A DNA stretch of 63,946 nucleotides from Flavobacteriaceae bacterium (lineage in GTDB: Bacteria; Bacteroidota; Bacteroidia; Flavobacteriales; Flavobacteriaceae), in the NCBI GenBank assembly GCA_002400885.1, contig NVRM01000001.1, positions 1 to 63,946 of the forward strand, written 5' to 3'. Positions within the stretch are counted from its first letter, which is position 1; every line of letters begins with the position of its first letter. The notes under the pieces are model-generated. The model made no database searches. It was given only the letters and a program-made list of their open reading frames with translations, and was not told the origin of the DNA. Of this stretch, positions 52,747-62,049 are shown in pieces. The position numbers were made by a program, and so were the translations under genes.

Positions 52747-54069
52747 ATGAACTTAATCAGTAAAATGAGTGTGCTGTTGTTATTAACAGTGATGCTACTC
52801 TCTTGTAGTAAGGATAATAATGAAGCTCTAGTAGAAGAAGAAATAGTGCTATTGGAATTTAACAGTAATTTCAGCCCTGCTAATAACGTGGAATTACTAC
52901 CATTTCCTAAACTTGAATGGTCTTTAAAAAACTTAAATATATCAGAAAAAAGACGATTTGAAATTAAATTTGGACTTTCAGAAACGGATATGTCAATTAT
53001 TAAAACAGATTTGTATGTCCCGTTTTTTGACTTAGAAAATAAATTAAATCCAGCAACAACTTATTTTTGGCAAGTTAGTTTTATCAATAGAGATAAAAGT
53101 AAAACAGTCAGCGAAATTCAACATTTTACGACATTAAATATTGAATTTAAAGATCCGGAGATTACACAAATTATTAGAGACATTCTAGACAAACCTACCG
53201 GTGTTTTTACAAAAGAGGAACTGAGCTCAATTATTAATTTCCCAAACGACCTTACACTTACAGATTTTGAAGCCCTTAAATCTTATGGAGAAATCGAGAG
53301 TTTGTCAGGTCTTGAATATTGTACCAATTTAGAACGATTGGTATTGCAGCAAAACGGTTTTATGTCGCCTTTAAAAGATTTGAAACCAATAGAGAAGTTG
53401 ACCGCTATCAAATACCTGAATTTATCCAATAATAAAATCAGTGATCTTTCCAGTCTTAAAAACCTCACCGAGCTAGCGTATTTACACTTGGGTTGGAACA
53501 TCGGGATTTCAGATATTTCTCCTTTAGCAAACCTTAAGAAATTAAAAACACTTAATTTAACCTATACCCATAATTTAAGAGATGTTAGCCCTTTTAAAGA
53601 CTTATCGCAGTTGGATTCTTTAAAATATAATTCTGCAGAGTATATTGAAGATATTTCTCCGATGAAATACTTGGTTAATTTAAAATTATTGCGTTTTTCA
53701 CATGGTAAAAAAGTCACGGATTTTTCTTTTCTAGAAAAGTTAGTGAAAATAGAAAAATTGTATCTGAGAAGTAATATACACCTAAAAGACCTTTCTTTTG
53801 TTTCAAAGATGCCAAACTTAAAGAGATTGAGTATTGCCTATACAGGCATCACAGATATTGCTGCACTTTCAGATTTCTCAGCAATGGAATACTTAAATTT
53901 AGGTGGTTTGAAAATTACGGATTTTTCTGTTCTTAAAAGTATGCCAAACCTTAAAGAGTTGCATTTTAATGATTCTGAGATAGACGCATCGATTTTAAGT
54001 ACTGAGGAAATAAAACAACTGTTTCCAAGTGCTAAAATTCATTTAAATGGAGCGACACCTACAAATTAG
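52747..54069 (+). CDS. Leucine-rich repeat lipoprotein
   Basis: The 440-residue lipoprotein has a signal ending VMLLSC. Its N-terminal fibronectin-like domain (about residues 35-130, with NPATTYFWQVSFINRDKS) is followed by a run of SDS22-like repeats of about 22 residues (YLNLSNNKISDLSSLKNL, TLNLTYTHNLRDVSPFKDL, YLNLGGLKITDFSVLKSM). Such surface proteins bind other proteins or glycans. It stands alone and no partner is visible. Confidence 0.85.
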   Translation: MNLISKMSVLLLLTVMLLSCSKDNNEALVEEEIVLLEFNSNFSPANNVELLPFPKLEWSLKNLNISEKRRFEIKFGLSETDMSIIKTDLYVPFFDLENKLNPATTYFWQVSFINRDKSKTVSEIQHFTTLNIEFKDPEITQIIRDILDKPTGVFTKEELSSIINFPNDLTLTDFEALKSYGEIESLSGLEYCTNLERLVLQQNGFMSPLKDLKPIEKLTAIKYLNLSNNKISDLSSLKNLTELAYLHLGWNIGISDISPLANLKKLKTLNLTYTHNLRDVSPFKDLSQLDSLKYNSAEYIEDISPMKYLVNLKLLRFSHGKKVTDFSFLEKLVKIEKLYLRSNIHLKDLSFVSKMPNLKRLSIAYTGITDIAALSDFSAMEYLNLGGLKITDFSVLKSMPNLKELHFNDSEIDASILSTEEIKQLFPSAKIHLNGATPTN

Positions 54070-54170
54070 GTGACAGATTAAAATTGCTATTGGACACGCT
54101 CGAGATGGGCTAAAATGATGCTTATATAAAACTGTTGGATCCAATTATAAATAATTTATAAGAGTTTTTA

Positions 54171-54205
54171 AATAGCCCTATTCCTTTTGAATAGGGCTAT
54201 TTTCT
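54171..54205 (+). terminator. Terminator after the leucine-rich repeat gene
   Basis: A 13-bp perfect stem AATAGCCCTATTC/GAATAGGGCTATT with a CTTTT loop is followed by T residues. Confidence 0.85.
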
Positions 54206-54258
54206 GTTGTAGGATACTTGTTTTATAGGACTACTTTTAGGGGGTATCTTGTACCGCA

Positions 54259-56253
54259 CTAGTAATTTGTATCCCACTTCATATATTGTAATCTCACCGC
54301 ATTCAAAATGGCAAGAAGGGCAACACCAACATCGGAAAATACCGCTCCCCACAAATTTGCCATACCCAAAGCACCTAAGGTAAGGATGATGAATTTTACT
54401 CCAAAGGCCAGGTAGATGTTTTGTCTGATGACACGTTGGGTAGCCTTACTTATTTGTAAAGCCGTCATAAATTTGGTAGGCTCATCGGTTTGAAAGATAA
54501 CATCAGCGGTCTCTATCGCCACATCACTTCCCATTCCTCCCATGGCAATTCCTACATGACTAGCAGCAAGTACCGGAGCGTCATTGATACCATCGCCAAT
54601 AAAAGCCACAATAGTTGAGGTGTTTTCTAGTAGTAAGGTCACTTCTTTAAGTTTGTCTTCTGGTAATAATCCGCCTTTGGCATGTTGTATTCCAAGTGAT
54701 TTAGCTACTTTTTGAGTAATGCTTTCTTGATCGCCAGAGAGCATTATGATTTTTTTGATACCTGCTTTTCTCATCCCTTTAATGGCTGCAATAGCATCTT
54801 CTTTCAGCGCATCAGCAATCACGATATGTCCTGCGTATGTATGGTCAATTGCAATAAGTATTGTCGTTTCTATAATGCCGTCAATACCGGGAGGAGTTGT
54901 GACTCCGTACTGCTGTAATAGTTTTTTATTTCCTACAAGAATTCGTTTTTCATGAACGGTTCCTAAAAGTCCTTTGCCTCCGATTTCCTGAACTTTTGTT
55001 GCTGTGTACAGGGCAGCATCTAGAGGGTAGGCGAATAAGGCTTTTGCAATAGGATGGTTGGAATTTTTTTCTAATGAAATAACATAACGCATCAATTCAC
55101 GTTCGGAAAAGGGGTGATTTACTACAATTTTTTGGATGGAAAAAACACCTTTGGTCAGGGTACCGGTCTTGTCCATTACTACGGTGTTTACTTTGCTAAT
55201 TAGCTCCATATACGTAGCTCCTTTAAAAAGAATCCCTTGCTTAGACGCAGCTCCAAGTCCACCAAAATAACCCAAAGGAATGGAAATAACCAAGGCACAA
55301 GGGCAAGAAATGACAAGGAATACCAAGGCCCTGTACAGCCATTCTGAAAAGAGATAGTCCGACACAAAGAAATAGGGAAGTATTGTTATGGCGATGGCTA
55401 AATAAACGACAATAGACGTGTATATTTTCGCTACTTTCCGAAGTAGTAGTTCTGTCTTTGCTTTTTTCGTGGTGGCATTTTGCACCAGTGCTAATATTTT
55501 TGAAATCGAGCTATCTTTGAATAGGGCAGTGACTTCAATTTCTATGACACTGGTTAGATTTATAGTTCCTGCAAATACTTTTTCATTGTTGTAGACCGTA
55601 GTCGGTTTGCTTTCTCCTGTCAATGCAACGGTATCTAAACGTGCTTTATCAGTCAGTAATACGCCGTCCAAAGGAATGCGTTCTCCCACTTTTATTTGTA
55701 CTTTCTCGCCTAGATTCACAGTTTTTGGATGAACACTTACAAATAAGTTGTTTCGGTATACATGTGCAATTTTTGAACGTACGTCCAACAAGGCTTTGAT
55801 ATTGTTTTTGGCACGGCTCACGGCTTTGGCTTGGAATAACTCACCTACGGTATAAAATAGCATCACCGCCACGCCTTCGGCATATTCTCCAATGAGAAAA
55901 GCGCCAATTGTTGCAATACTCATCAAAAAAAACTCGGTAAAAAAGCCCCCTTTTTTAATCGCGTCTACAGCGGCGATTAATACGGGGTAACCTACAGGGA
56001 TATACGCCAAACCATACCAGGCTAGTTTTATCCATCCATCAAAAAATGAGAATGCCCATACATGTTCTATCACAAGTCCCGTGATCAATAGTACAAAACT
56101 GAAAATGGCAAGTACTACGGTATTGATTCCGGTAGGCTGGGTTTCATTTGTGTTAGGATCCTCTGTCAAAGAGCAAGCATCATTCGCACAACAAGCGCTA
56201 GCTTGGTCTTGTTTGGTTTCTAATTCTTTTAGGTGTTTGTCTGTAAGTTTCAT
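54259..56253 (-). CDS. Zn/Cd/Co-type heavy metal P-type ATPase
   Basis: The 664-residue pump exports divalent metal ions. It shows the metal-binding SCPCALVIS, the phosphorylation site DKTGTLTKG, GDGINDAPVLAASHVGIAMG, and the C-terminal AILNAVRLQ segment common in ZntA/CadA. Instead of an N-terminal heavy-metal-associated domain it has a short Cys-rich stretch (SACCANDACSL, residues 18-28). It follows a Fur-family gene by 48 bases, which probably regulates it. Confidence 0.92.
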   Translation of the reverse strand: MKLTDKHLKELETKQDQASACCANDACSLTEDPNTNETQPTGINTVVLAIFSFVLLITGLVIEHVWAFSFFDGWIKLAWYGLAYIPVGYPVLIAAVDAIKKGGFFTEFFLMSIATIGAFLIGEYAEGVAVMLFYTVGELFQAKAVSRAKNNIKALLDVRSKIAHVYRNNLFVSVHPKTVNLGEKVQIKVGERIPLDGVLLTDKARLDTVALTGESKPTTVYNNEKVFAGTINLTSVIEIEVTALFKDSSISKILALVQNATTKKAKTELLLRKVAKIYTSIVVYLAIAITILPYFFVSDYLFSEWLYRALVFLVISCPCALVISIPLGYFGGLGAASKQGILFKGATYMELISKVNTVVMDKTGTLTKGVFSIQKIVVNHPFSERELMRYVISLEKNSNHPIAKALFAYPLDAALYTATKVQEIGGKGLLGTVHEKRILVGNKKLLQQYGVTTPPGIDGIIETTILIAIDHTYAGHIVIADALKEDAIAAIKGMRKAGIKKIIMLSGDQESITQKVAKSLGIQHAKGGLLPEDKLKEVTLLLENTSTIVAFIGDGINDAPVLAASHVGIAMGGMGSDVAIETADVIFQTDEPTKFMTALQISKATQRVIRQNIYLAFGVKFIILTLGALGMANLWGAVFSDVGVALLAILNAVRLQYMKWDTNY

Positions 56254-56301
56254 CTGTTATCCCTGTTTGATAGTGCAAATCTAGGGTATAATTGATGCAA
56301 C

Positions 56302-56712
56302 TCAATTGCAATTTGAGCAAAGGCCTTTAAGTACGAGGTTGGATTGCTTTAAGACAAAATGCTTCGGGATTTCGATGTTAGGGATTTTTACCTGGTTTAA
56401 ACAGAAGGTCTCTTGGCATTTTTCACAGTAAAAATGAAAATGCTGATCAGACAAACTACAGGAGCAGGATGCGGTACACAATCCATATTTAAGCACGCCA
56501 GTACCGTCTTCTATTTTATGAATGATCCCTTTTTTTTCAAAAGTTTTGAGTGTTCGAAATAAGGTGCTTCTGTCCGCTGTAGAAAAATGCATTTCTAAAT
56601 CCAATAAGGAAGTAGTATGTGTTAAATTAGTCATGTATTTGAGTACTAAAATTCGCATGGCTGTGGGACGAACTCCTCGTGAGGAGAGTTTATTTTCTTC
56701 TTTGTCGTTCAT
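56302..56712 (-). CDS. Fur family metalloregulator
   Basis: The 136-residue repressor has a winged-helix part (ADRSTLFRTLKTFEKKGIIHKIEDG), the hinge, and a metal-binding half (HFHFYCEKCQETFCLN, CSNCN at the C-terminus). CxxC pairs typical of structural zinc sites are visible. A CSCS stretch sits near the hinge. It precedes a zinc-type P-type ATPase in one operon, so zinc or cadmium sensing (Zur-like) is the likely role, but iron cannot be excluded. Confidence 0.9.
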   Translation of the reverse strand: MNDKEENKLSSRGVRPTAMRILVLKYMTNLTHTTSLLDLEMHFSTADRSTLFRTLKTFEKKGIIHKIEDGTGVLKYGLCTASCSCSLSDQHFHFYCEKCQETFCLNQVKIPNIEIPKHFVLKQSNLVLKGLCSNCN

Positions 56713-57016
56713 GAGTAGCTATCATCAGTTTTAAAAGGGTTTTCCTAATCAAAAATACAATTTTAAAAAGTAACGGAATTCAGGACAGGAAAAGTACTGC
56801 TATAAGTCCGCTAACTATTGGGGTATGGATGCAGTGAAGTCTTAAACACTTCCGTTTTCCACAAGTAATAAACGGATGATTATAAAAATAAACGCGTTTA
56901 GCCGAATTTAAAAATTCGTAGCTCTAAGGTTACTTTATGGATAACCTAGGGCAAGACTAAACGCGTTTAGGAGAGGAGTGGTAAAGAAGTACGTTGCTAT
57001 TCCTCTAAAAATAAAC
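56713..57016. other. Gap upstream of the fur-type gene with two palindromes
   Basis: Contains a minus-strand -7 element TATTTTTG (56750-56757) for the fur-type gene and two copies of TAAACGCGTTTA at 56889-56900 and 56958-56969. No coding sequence is seen. Confidence 0.5.
56889..56970. repeat. Paired palindromes TAAACGCGTTTA 57 bases apart
   Basis: The first copy is TAAACGCGTTTA (56889-56900). The second, CTAAACGCGTTTAG (56957-56970), is a perfect 14-bp palindrome. They are about 130-200 bases upstream of the fur-type promoter and just downstream of the convergent-side end of the NADH dehydrogenase gene. Possible operator pair. Confidence 0.6.
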
Positions 57017-58300
57017 TTATTTTTTTTGCTCTGTTTGACGTTCTCTCGGTTTGATAATCATTCTAAAAGATTGATCTTTATAGATGTAATATCCGGTCCA
57101 ATCATACACCGCTCTTAATTTATTTCTAAAGTTCACCAAGGACATAATATGAACAAAAATCCAAATGAACCAAGCGAAAAACCCATTCATATGAAATTTA
57201 TGATTAGGAGCGTCTAATACCGCTTTATTACGTCCTATAATGGCCAAGGATCCTTTGTCTGTATATTGGAATGGTTTCCATGATTCTTTGGGTAATAGGA
57301 GGTTTTTTCCTAAGTTTTGTGCTTGTTGTATGGCTACTTGTGCGACTTGAGGATGTCCTCTCTGTGCATTTTTATCCCCTGTGATAATAGCACAGTCTCC
57401 TAGGGCATAAATAGTATCGTAGCCTTCTATTAAATTATGTACGTTTGTCTTAAAACGTTTTCCTGGTCCGTGACATTCAGGAGTAAAGCCCTCAAAGGTT
57501 CTAGCGGTAATTCCTGCAGCCCAGATTAGATTTTTAGTGTGAATTTCACTGCCGTCAGACAAGTAGACGATTTCGTCTTTAAAATCCTTGACTAAGGTGT
57601 TTAACTTGATCTTTACATTGAGTTCTGTCAATTTATCAAAGGTGTATTTCTGTGATTTTTTTGACATGGGAGCAAGCACAGTGTCTTGGCCATCTATTAA
57701 ATAGATTTCACCAAGGTCTTCAGGGCTTAATTCAGGATAATCTTTTTGAATAATATGCAATTGCATTTCGGCGAAAATCCCAGAAAGTTCTACACCGGTA
57801 GGTCCAGCACCTGCAATAACATAGGTCAGTAGTTTTTTGCGTTCCTCGGTGCTTTTAAGACGTGTTGCCCGTTCTAAACGTGTAAAAATAACATTTCGTA
57901 AGGACAAAGCATCACTGATACTCTTCATAGGAAGGCTCAATGTTTCGATGTTTTTATTTCCGAAATAATTGGTTTCCACCCCTGTTGACATCACTAAGAT
58001 ATCGTATTTCAGTGTTCCGTTACTCAATGTGATTTCTTTTTTTTCAGGTGCTACTTTTTCAAGAGAGCCCAGCCAAAAACGAACATTTTTCTTTTTTCTC
58101 AATATTTTTCGAAAGGGGTAACTGATGGCAGAAGGCTCCATAAAACCTGCAGCTACTTGGTATATTAATGGGGGGAAAAAATTGTAATTGTTGGTGTCTA
58201 CTAAAACAATATCAAATTTATTGGACTTGTCCAATAAATTGATGAGTTCTAAGCCTGCAAATCCTCCTCCTACAATAACAATTGTACTTTTGTTTTTCAT
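57017..58300 (-). CDS. ndh: Type II NADH dehydrogenase (Ndh), FAD-dependent
   Basis: The 427-residue flavoprotein oxidises NADH and reduces quinone without pumping protons. The FAD motif is VIVGGGFAGLELI at residues 6-18, and the NAD motif is VIAGAGPTGVELSG near residue 165. The C-terminus has a membrane-anchoring amphipathic/hydrophobic stretch (FFAWFIWIFVHIMSLVNF). It is monocistronic, with a possible -7 element TACTTTTA on the minus strand near 58405. Confidence 0.93.
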   Translation of the reverse strand: MKNKSTIVIVGGGFAGLELINLLDKSNKFDIVLVDTNNYNFFPPLIYQVAAGFMEPSAISYPFRKILRKKKNVRFWLGSLEKVAPEKKEITLSNGTLKYDILVMSTGVETNYFGNKNIETLSLPMKSISDALSLRNVIFTRLERATRLKSTEERKKLLTYVIAGAGPTGVELSGIFAEMQLHIIQKDYPELSPEDLGEIYLIDGQDTVLAPMSKKSQKYTFDKLTELNVKIKLNTLVKDFKDEIVYLSDGSEIHTKNLIWAAGITARTFEGFTPECHGPGKRFKTNVHNLIEGYDTIYALGDCAIITGDKNAQRGHPQVAQVAIQQAQNLGKNLLLPKESWKPFQYTDKGSLAIIGRNKAVLDAPNHKFHMNGFFAWFIWIFVHIMSLVNFRNKLRAVYDWTGYYIYKDQSFRMIIKPRERQTEQKK

Positions 58301-58637
58301 ATTTTCTGTGCTAAAAAATAGATTCTTACTCCTGAATTTCGATAGGCGCTGAAAATTAAGCGCTTACGAAACCCTCTAATTTCTCTTCTATTTACAGCGA
58401 TAAAAGTACGCCTTTTATCTTGACAATCCCTTTGTTTTAAATGGTGTTTATGCCTCTCCGTTACTTATCTCAAACACGCGACACAGCCTCTTTTGAACTC
58501 ATGATTGATTCATCTATAGCGATACGTTCTTCAGCTGTTTTTGTATACCCTCATTTATCGTAAGTTTAAGTGTGTTTATAATAAGTACACAAAGGGTGAA
58601 AATAAAAAGACACAGAGAATTTAAACAATAGAGTGCT
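58301..58637. other. Gap between ndh and the carboxypeptidase-like domain gene
   Basis: About 340 bases with the ndh promoter region and a weak GCGCT/AGCGC inverted repeat near 58346-58362. Nothing else recognised. Confidence 0.4.
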
Positions 58638-60167
58638 TTATTTATTTTCTTTAATTGTAAACGCTTTTATGGCATCATTGGGAGCGATAATCGTATGATC
58701 TTTCCAAAATTGAGGGTCATAAGCAGGTAAATAGGTAGGGAGTATCACATTTTTTTCTTTGAAATCATTGAAATTTATGCTGGAGATTTCTTGGCTATCA
58801 AAGATAACTATTTCAGATTTATCGAGGTTTGAAATGGTCAAGTCTAATTTGATTGACAATTCATTTTGCTTTCTACGTCCTTTTACATGTTTGTTCTTCT
58901 CTATTATTTTTAAAGGCCTTTTTATTCCGACAATAGCCCCTGTTTCTTTTTCTAGATAACGTAGATTGTACTTTTTGTTTTCTCCCTTAGTGAAAATAAG
59001 CTTCCCCTTATCTATCGTTGTTTTATAAGATATTCTCAATAGAGAAATGCTTTTTATAGGTTTTACATTACTGTAATCCACTCTGACAAGAGCAAAATCG
59101 TCGGCGTTTACATAGAGTTTTCCGCGATAGTCTGCCAACCATTTTGGTTCAAAAGAAATGATATATAAAGGAGTTTCGCCGTCATACGCATAATCTAATA
59201 GCTTAAAATCATAGCGGTTGTATTTATGAATGAAATTTAATTTTGAACCTTCTAAGAAAAACAATTCTTCAAATAATTCAGCCATTCGGTTCTTTTTATA
59301 TTTTGAAAAATTAGTTTTTCTTGTGGTCTCACGTTTTTTCTTATCAGCAAGCTCTTTTTTTATAGCTGCTGTATCCGTGGTGTCTTTGGTGGATTGAAAT
59401 AATTTTCCCTCTTCAATTTTAAATCCAAAGAGCCCTGATTTTATTTTAAAATAGGAGTTCGGTTTTACATTGTCTTTTAATATTTTCACTAATTTTTTCT
59501 CTACGAATTCAAGGTTTGGTGTATTGTTTTTATCATATAATTCACACGCTTTTATCAAGTGTATCTTTTGTTTTTTAAGGCTGAAATCCCCATAGAGGTC
59601 ACAGAGTATTTCGGTATAATGATCCTCTGTTTTAGGAATGCTTTGCAAGAAACTATCGAGTAGGTTTTTATTGAGAGCTTCTATGGATGATTTTATAAAT
59701 GTATACTTCATCTTACTTAAATCTTGGTGGTAAGACTGTCTAAAAAAGATTCTTTTCTTTGTAAGTGTAGTGGGGTAGTTTTTAGTGAGATTCTCTTTTA
59801 CTTTCTTTATAATTTCTTCTGCAGAATAATGTTTGTTTGAAATTAGGATCGAATTTAAAGCAATGGCCTGTTCATTTAAATAAATGATACTGTCTTTAAA
59901 GTGTAATAGGGGAATAGCCTTGGGTTCATAGCCCATATAAGTGATGAAAAGAGAATCTTTTGCGGTGATTTTTTTTTTGAGATGAAGGGTAAACATACCA
60001 TCTTCATTAGAAATAACCCCTTTATTACTGGCCAAGAGTATGCTGGCATAAGGAATTGCTTCCTGTGTAGTCGCATCTACTAATTTAGATTGTATTGTTT
60101 GTGATTGCCCATGACTGTGTCCTAAAAAACAGAGGATTACAAGGGTGAATCTTAAGATTTTGTTCAT
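58638..60167 (-). CDS. Exported carboxypeptidase-like regulatory domain protein
   Basis: The 509-residue protein has a signal peptide ending HGQSQT. A CarboxypepD_reg-like beta-sandwich follows (SKLVDATTQEAIPYASILLASNKGVISNEDG, residues 25-100), then a long helical and beta-rich part rich in Lys. Such proteins are common in Bacteroidetes, often outer-membrane associated. The second half is not a family I can name. A link to the neighbouring genes is not evident. Confidence 0.75.
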   Translation of the reverse strand: MNKILRFTLVILCFLGHSHGQSQTIQSKLVDATTQEAIPYASILLASNKGVISNEDGMFTLHLKKKITAKDSLFITYMGYEPKAIPLLHFKDSIIYLNEQAIALNSILISNKHYSAEEIIKKVKENLTKNYPTTLTKKRIFFRQSYHQDLSKMKYTFIKSSIEALNKNLLDSFLQSIPKTEDHYTEILCDLYGDFSLKKQKIHLIKACELYDKNNTPNLEFVEKKLVKILKDNVKPNSYFKIKSGLFGFKIEEGKLFQSTKDTTDTAAIKKELADKKKRETTRKTNFSKYKKNRMAELFEELFFLEGSKLNFIHKYNRYDFKLLDYAYDGETPLYIISFEPKWLADYRGKLYVNADDFALVRVDYSNVKPIKSISLLRISYKTTIDKGKLIFTKGENKKYNLRYLEKETGAIVGIKRPLKIIEKNKHVKGRRKQNELSIKLDLTISNLDKSEIVIFDSQEISSINFNDFKEKNVILPTYLPAYDPQFWKDHTIIAPNDAIKAFTIKENK

Positions 60168-60347
60168 GTCTTATGTTGCTTTGCCGTAAAGTAACTGTGT
60201 TTTTGGCAGGTAACAGTATATTTTAATTTTTCCTTAGGATAGGTTTATTAAAATTTTAACAGTGTGGGATTTTAAATAAAAGATTTAGTTAATGTTTAAA
60301 ATAGGAGTTGCTTTAATAGTGTATTCGTAATGTTTTTTTAGTTACGT

Positions 60348-61343
60348 TTAAATAGTAAAACCAATATTTTCTAATTGTTGTAAAGGAGCGCCATATAAGT
60401 CAACTTGAATTAAATGAATGTTCCTTTTTTCAGGGGTAAATATCTTATTGTAAAGTTTATATCCTCTACTTACGGCATTATCGCAGCCTTCAGGAATAAA
60501 TGAAATTAACACATTGTTTTTATAGGTGGCTGGTTTGTAATTTTCAGGAACTTTCTCGCAACTCTCTAAGAAATTGTTTCCTCCAAATAATTTTAACACA
60601 AAACTTACAATTTCAATAGAACATCTATTGCCTCCTGTATATCCACCGCTTGCTGAAGAACAGTATTTTATACTTGTTTGAGTTAAGCAAGGAAGTAAAA
60701 TTTCATACTTGTTAGGATTGTTTTTATCCTTATAAGTATACACTATTTTCTCTTTAAATATATCTTTGTTATCTCGTATTAGCCGTCGAAGTTTTTCATG
60801 CATGGCGTTTTCTTTAAAACAAAATATTGGTGTGAGTTTTTTTTTGTTTGGAAAAATAGTGGTATCAGTTTTGATGTCATTTAGACAAAGTTTCCATTTC
60901 TTAAGAATTTTGAGGTATGGTGCTGGTAGTTTCTGTGTTGTATAAAAATCTTCGAGAAGTTCATCCTTATACGTATTCATTAACTTTTTCTGGTCTTTGT
61001 TACATTCATGATCTCTTATTTCCGTGAGACCTGTAACATCATTAGCAATGATACAGATTTTTACATTACATCCTTTTTTTTGTAATGCCTGTGTAATTTC
61101 ACAAACAATCTCAAAGGATTCTAAAGAAAATCGTTGCATCTTATTTACTGTAAGTATAGGGCTTAGTGCATCAGGAAACAGTCCATTTATACTTGGATAT
61201 ACTTTATTATTATCAAAATCTAAAACAGGCATGAAATGGCCTCCCATTAAATAAATAACAGAGTCCTTAGGTTGCTCTGTTAGAAAAGAATATTTAGTTA
61301 TAATTGTTTGTATAATGTTCCTTATATTTTTTTTAGAAGACAT
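60348..61343 (-). CDS. Protein of unknown function (331 residues)
   Basis: I do not recognise this family. The protein has no signal peptide or membrane helix. The first half has a Rossmann-like alternation (KICIIANDVTGLTEIRDHE after a GGHFMPVLDFD strand). The second half is Cys- and Asn-rich (SIKYCSSASGGYTGGNRCSIEIV). It has a good -7 box upstream and is not part of an operon. The composition (many Lys and Asn) is similar to its neighbours. Confidence 0.65.
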   Translation of the reverse strand: MSSKKNIRNIIQTIITKYSFLTEQPKDSVIYLMGGHFMPVLDFDNNKVYPSINGLFPDALSPILTVNKMQRFSLESFEIVCEITQALQKKGCNVKICIIANDVTGLTEIRDHECNKDQKKLMNTYKDELLEDFYTTQKLPAPYLKILKKWKLCLNDIKTDTTIFPNKKKLTPIFCFKENAMHEKLRRLIRDNKDIFKEKIVYTYKDKNNPNKYEILLPCLTQTSIKYCSSASGGYTGGNRCSIEIVSFVLKLFGGNNFLESCEKVPENYKPATYKNNVLISFIPEGCDNAVSRGYKLYNKIFTPEKRNIHLIQVDLYGAPLQQLENIGFTI

Positions 61344-61359
61344 AGCGAATGTTTTATTT

Positions 61360-61367
61360 CAAAGATA
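61360..61367 (-). promoter_or_regulatory. -7 element TATCTTTG before the unknown 331-residue gene
   Basis: Minus-strand TATCTTTG matches TAnnTTTG, 17 bases upstream of the ATG at 61343. Confidence 0.55.
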
Positions 61368-61484
61368 CGATATTAATATATTGTGTATAGGTGGATAACC
61401 GGCTGTAGAACCATCAACGGATGTGAGAAATCTTATGTAGGGAATACCACATCAATAAAACTCCTCACAATGACATTTTTTATA

Positions 61485-61492
61485 TATCTTTG
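61485..61492 (+). promoter_or_regulatory. -7 element TATCTTTG before the SRPBCC-like gene
   Basis: Matches TAnnTTTG. The gene start at 61605 is over 110 bases downstream, so the leader would be long. Confidence 0.4.
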
Positions 61493-61604
61493 AAAGACAT
61501 GGTATTGTAAGAACCTTGTTTGCAATCATGAGGATGGTTCTTTTAAAATCATGCTTTATTTTTTCAATTACCTATCTAATATAAAATTTTACATAAAAAA
61601 TAAT

Positions 61605-62003
61605 ATGGGAAAAGTTACAGCAGTAATTACATTGAATATGGACAGTCAGAAAGTTTATAAATATCTAAAAGACAGATATGATTCAGAGAGATATAAACAA
61701 GCTTGTATCGATACAAAAGGATATGTTCCACCAATAAAATTAGTTGAAAACGAAGTGAACTCAAAATTAAAATTTACAGTAATGGGATACGATGCTTTAT
61801 TGAAAATGCACATGGGAAGCTGGACTTGGACTTATAGGTTAAAAGAAATAGATGCTCATAAAGCGGAGCTTACATTGTCCTATCAGTGGAGTTTTCTCAT
61901 GACACTATTAGCAATGGGAACGATAAAAAGTCAAGCAACAAATGAGTTAGTAGAAACTGTATTAGCCTTGGATGCTTTGGAACAAGCAGTCGTTTTAGTT
62001 TAA
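61605..62003 (+). CDS. SRPBCC-like small protein
   Basis: The 132-residue protein starts MGKVTAVITLNMDSQKVYKYLKD and ends with a helix (TNELVETVLALDALEQAVV). Strands in between (KLKFTVMGYDALLKMHMGSWTWTYRLKEI) suggest the SRPBCC helix-grip fold. The longer frame from 61551 adds 18 hydrophobic residues without support, so the ATG at 61605 is preferred. Function unknown. A terminator follows. Confidence 0.6.
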   Translation: MGKVTAVITLNMDSQKVYKYLKDRYDSERYKQACIDTKGYVPPIKLVENEVNSKLKFTVMGYDALLKMHMGSWTWTYRLKEIDAHKAELTLSYQWSFLMTLLAMGTIKSQATNELVETVLALDALEQAVVLV

Positions 62004-62015
62004 TATAAGATTAAT

Positions 62016-62048
62016 AAAAAGGGAGGCTTTTATGGCCTCCCTTTAATT
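62016..62048 (+). terminator. Terminator after the SRPBCC-like gene
   Basis: A GGGAGGC/GCCTCCC stem with a 7-base loop is flanked by A- and T-runs. It probably also serves the convergent gene. Confidence 0.85.
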
Positions 62049-62049
62049 T

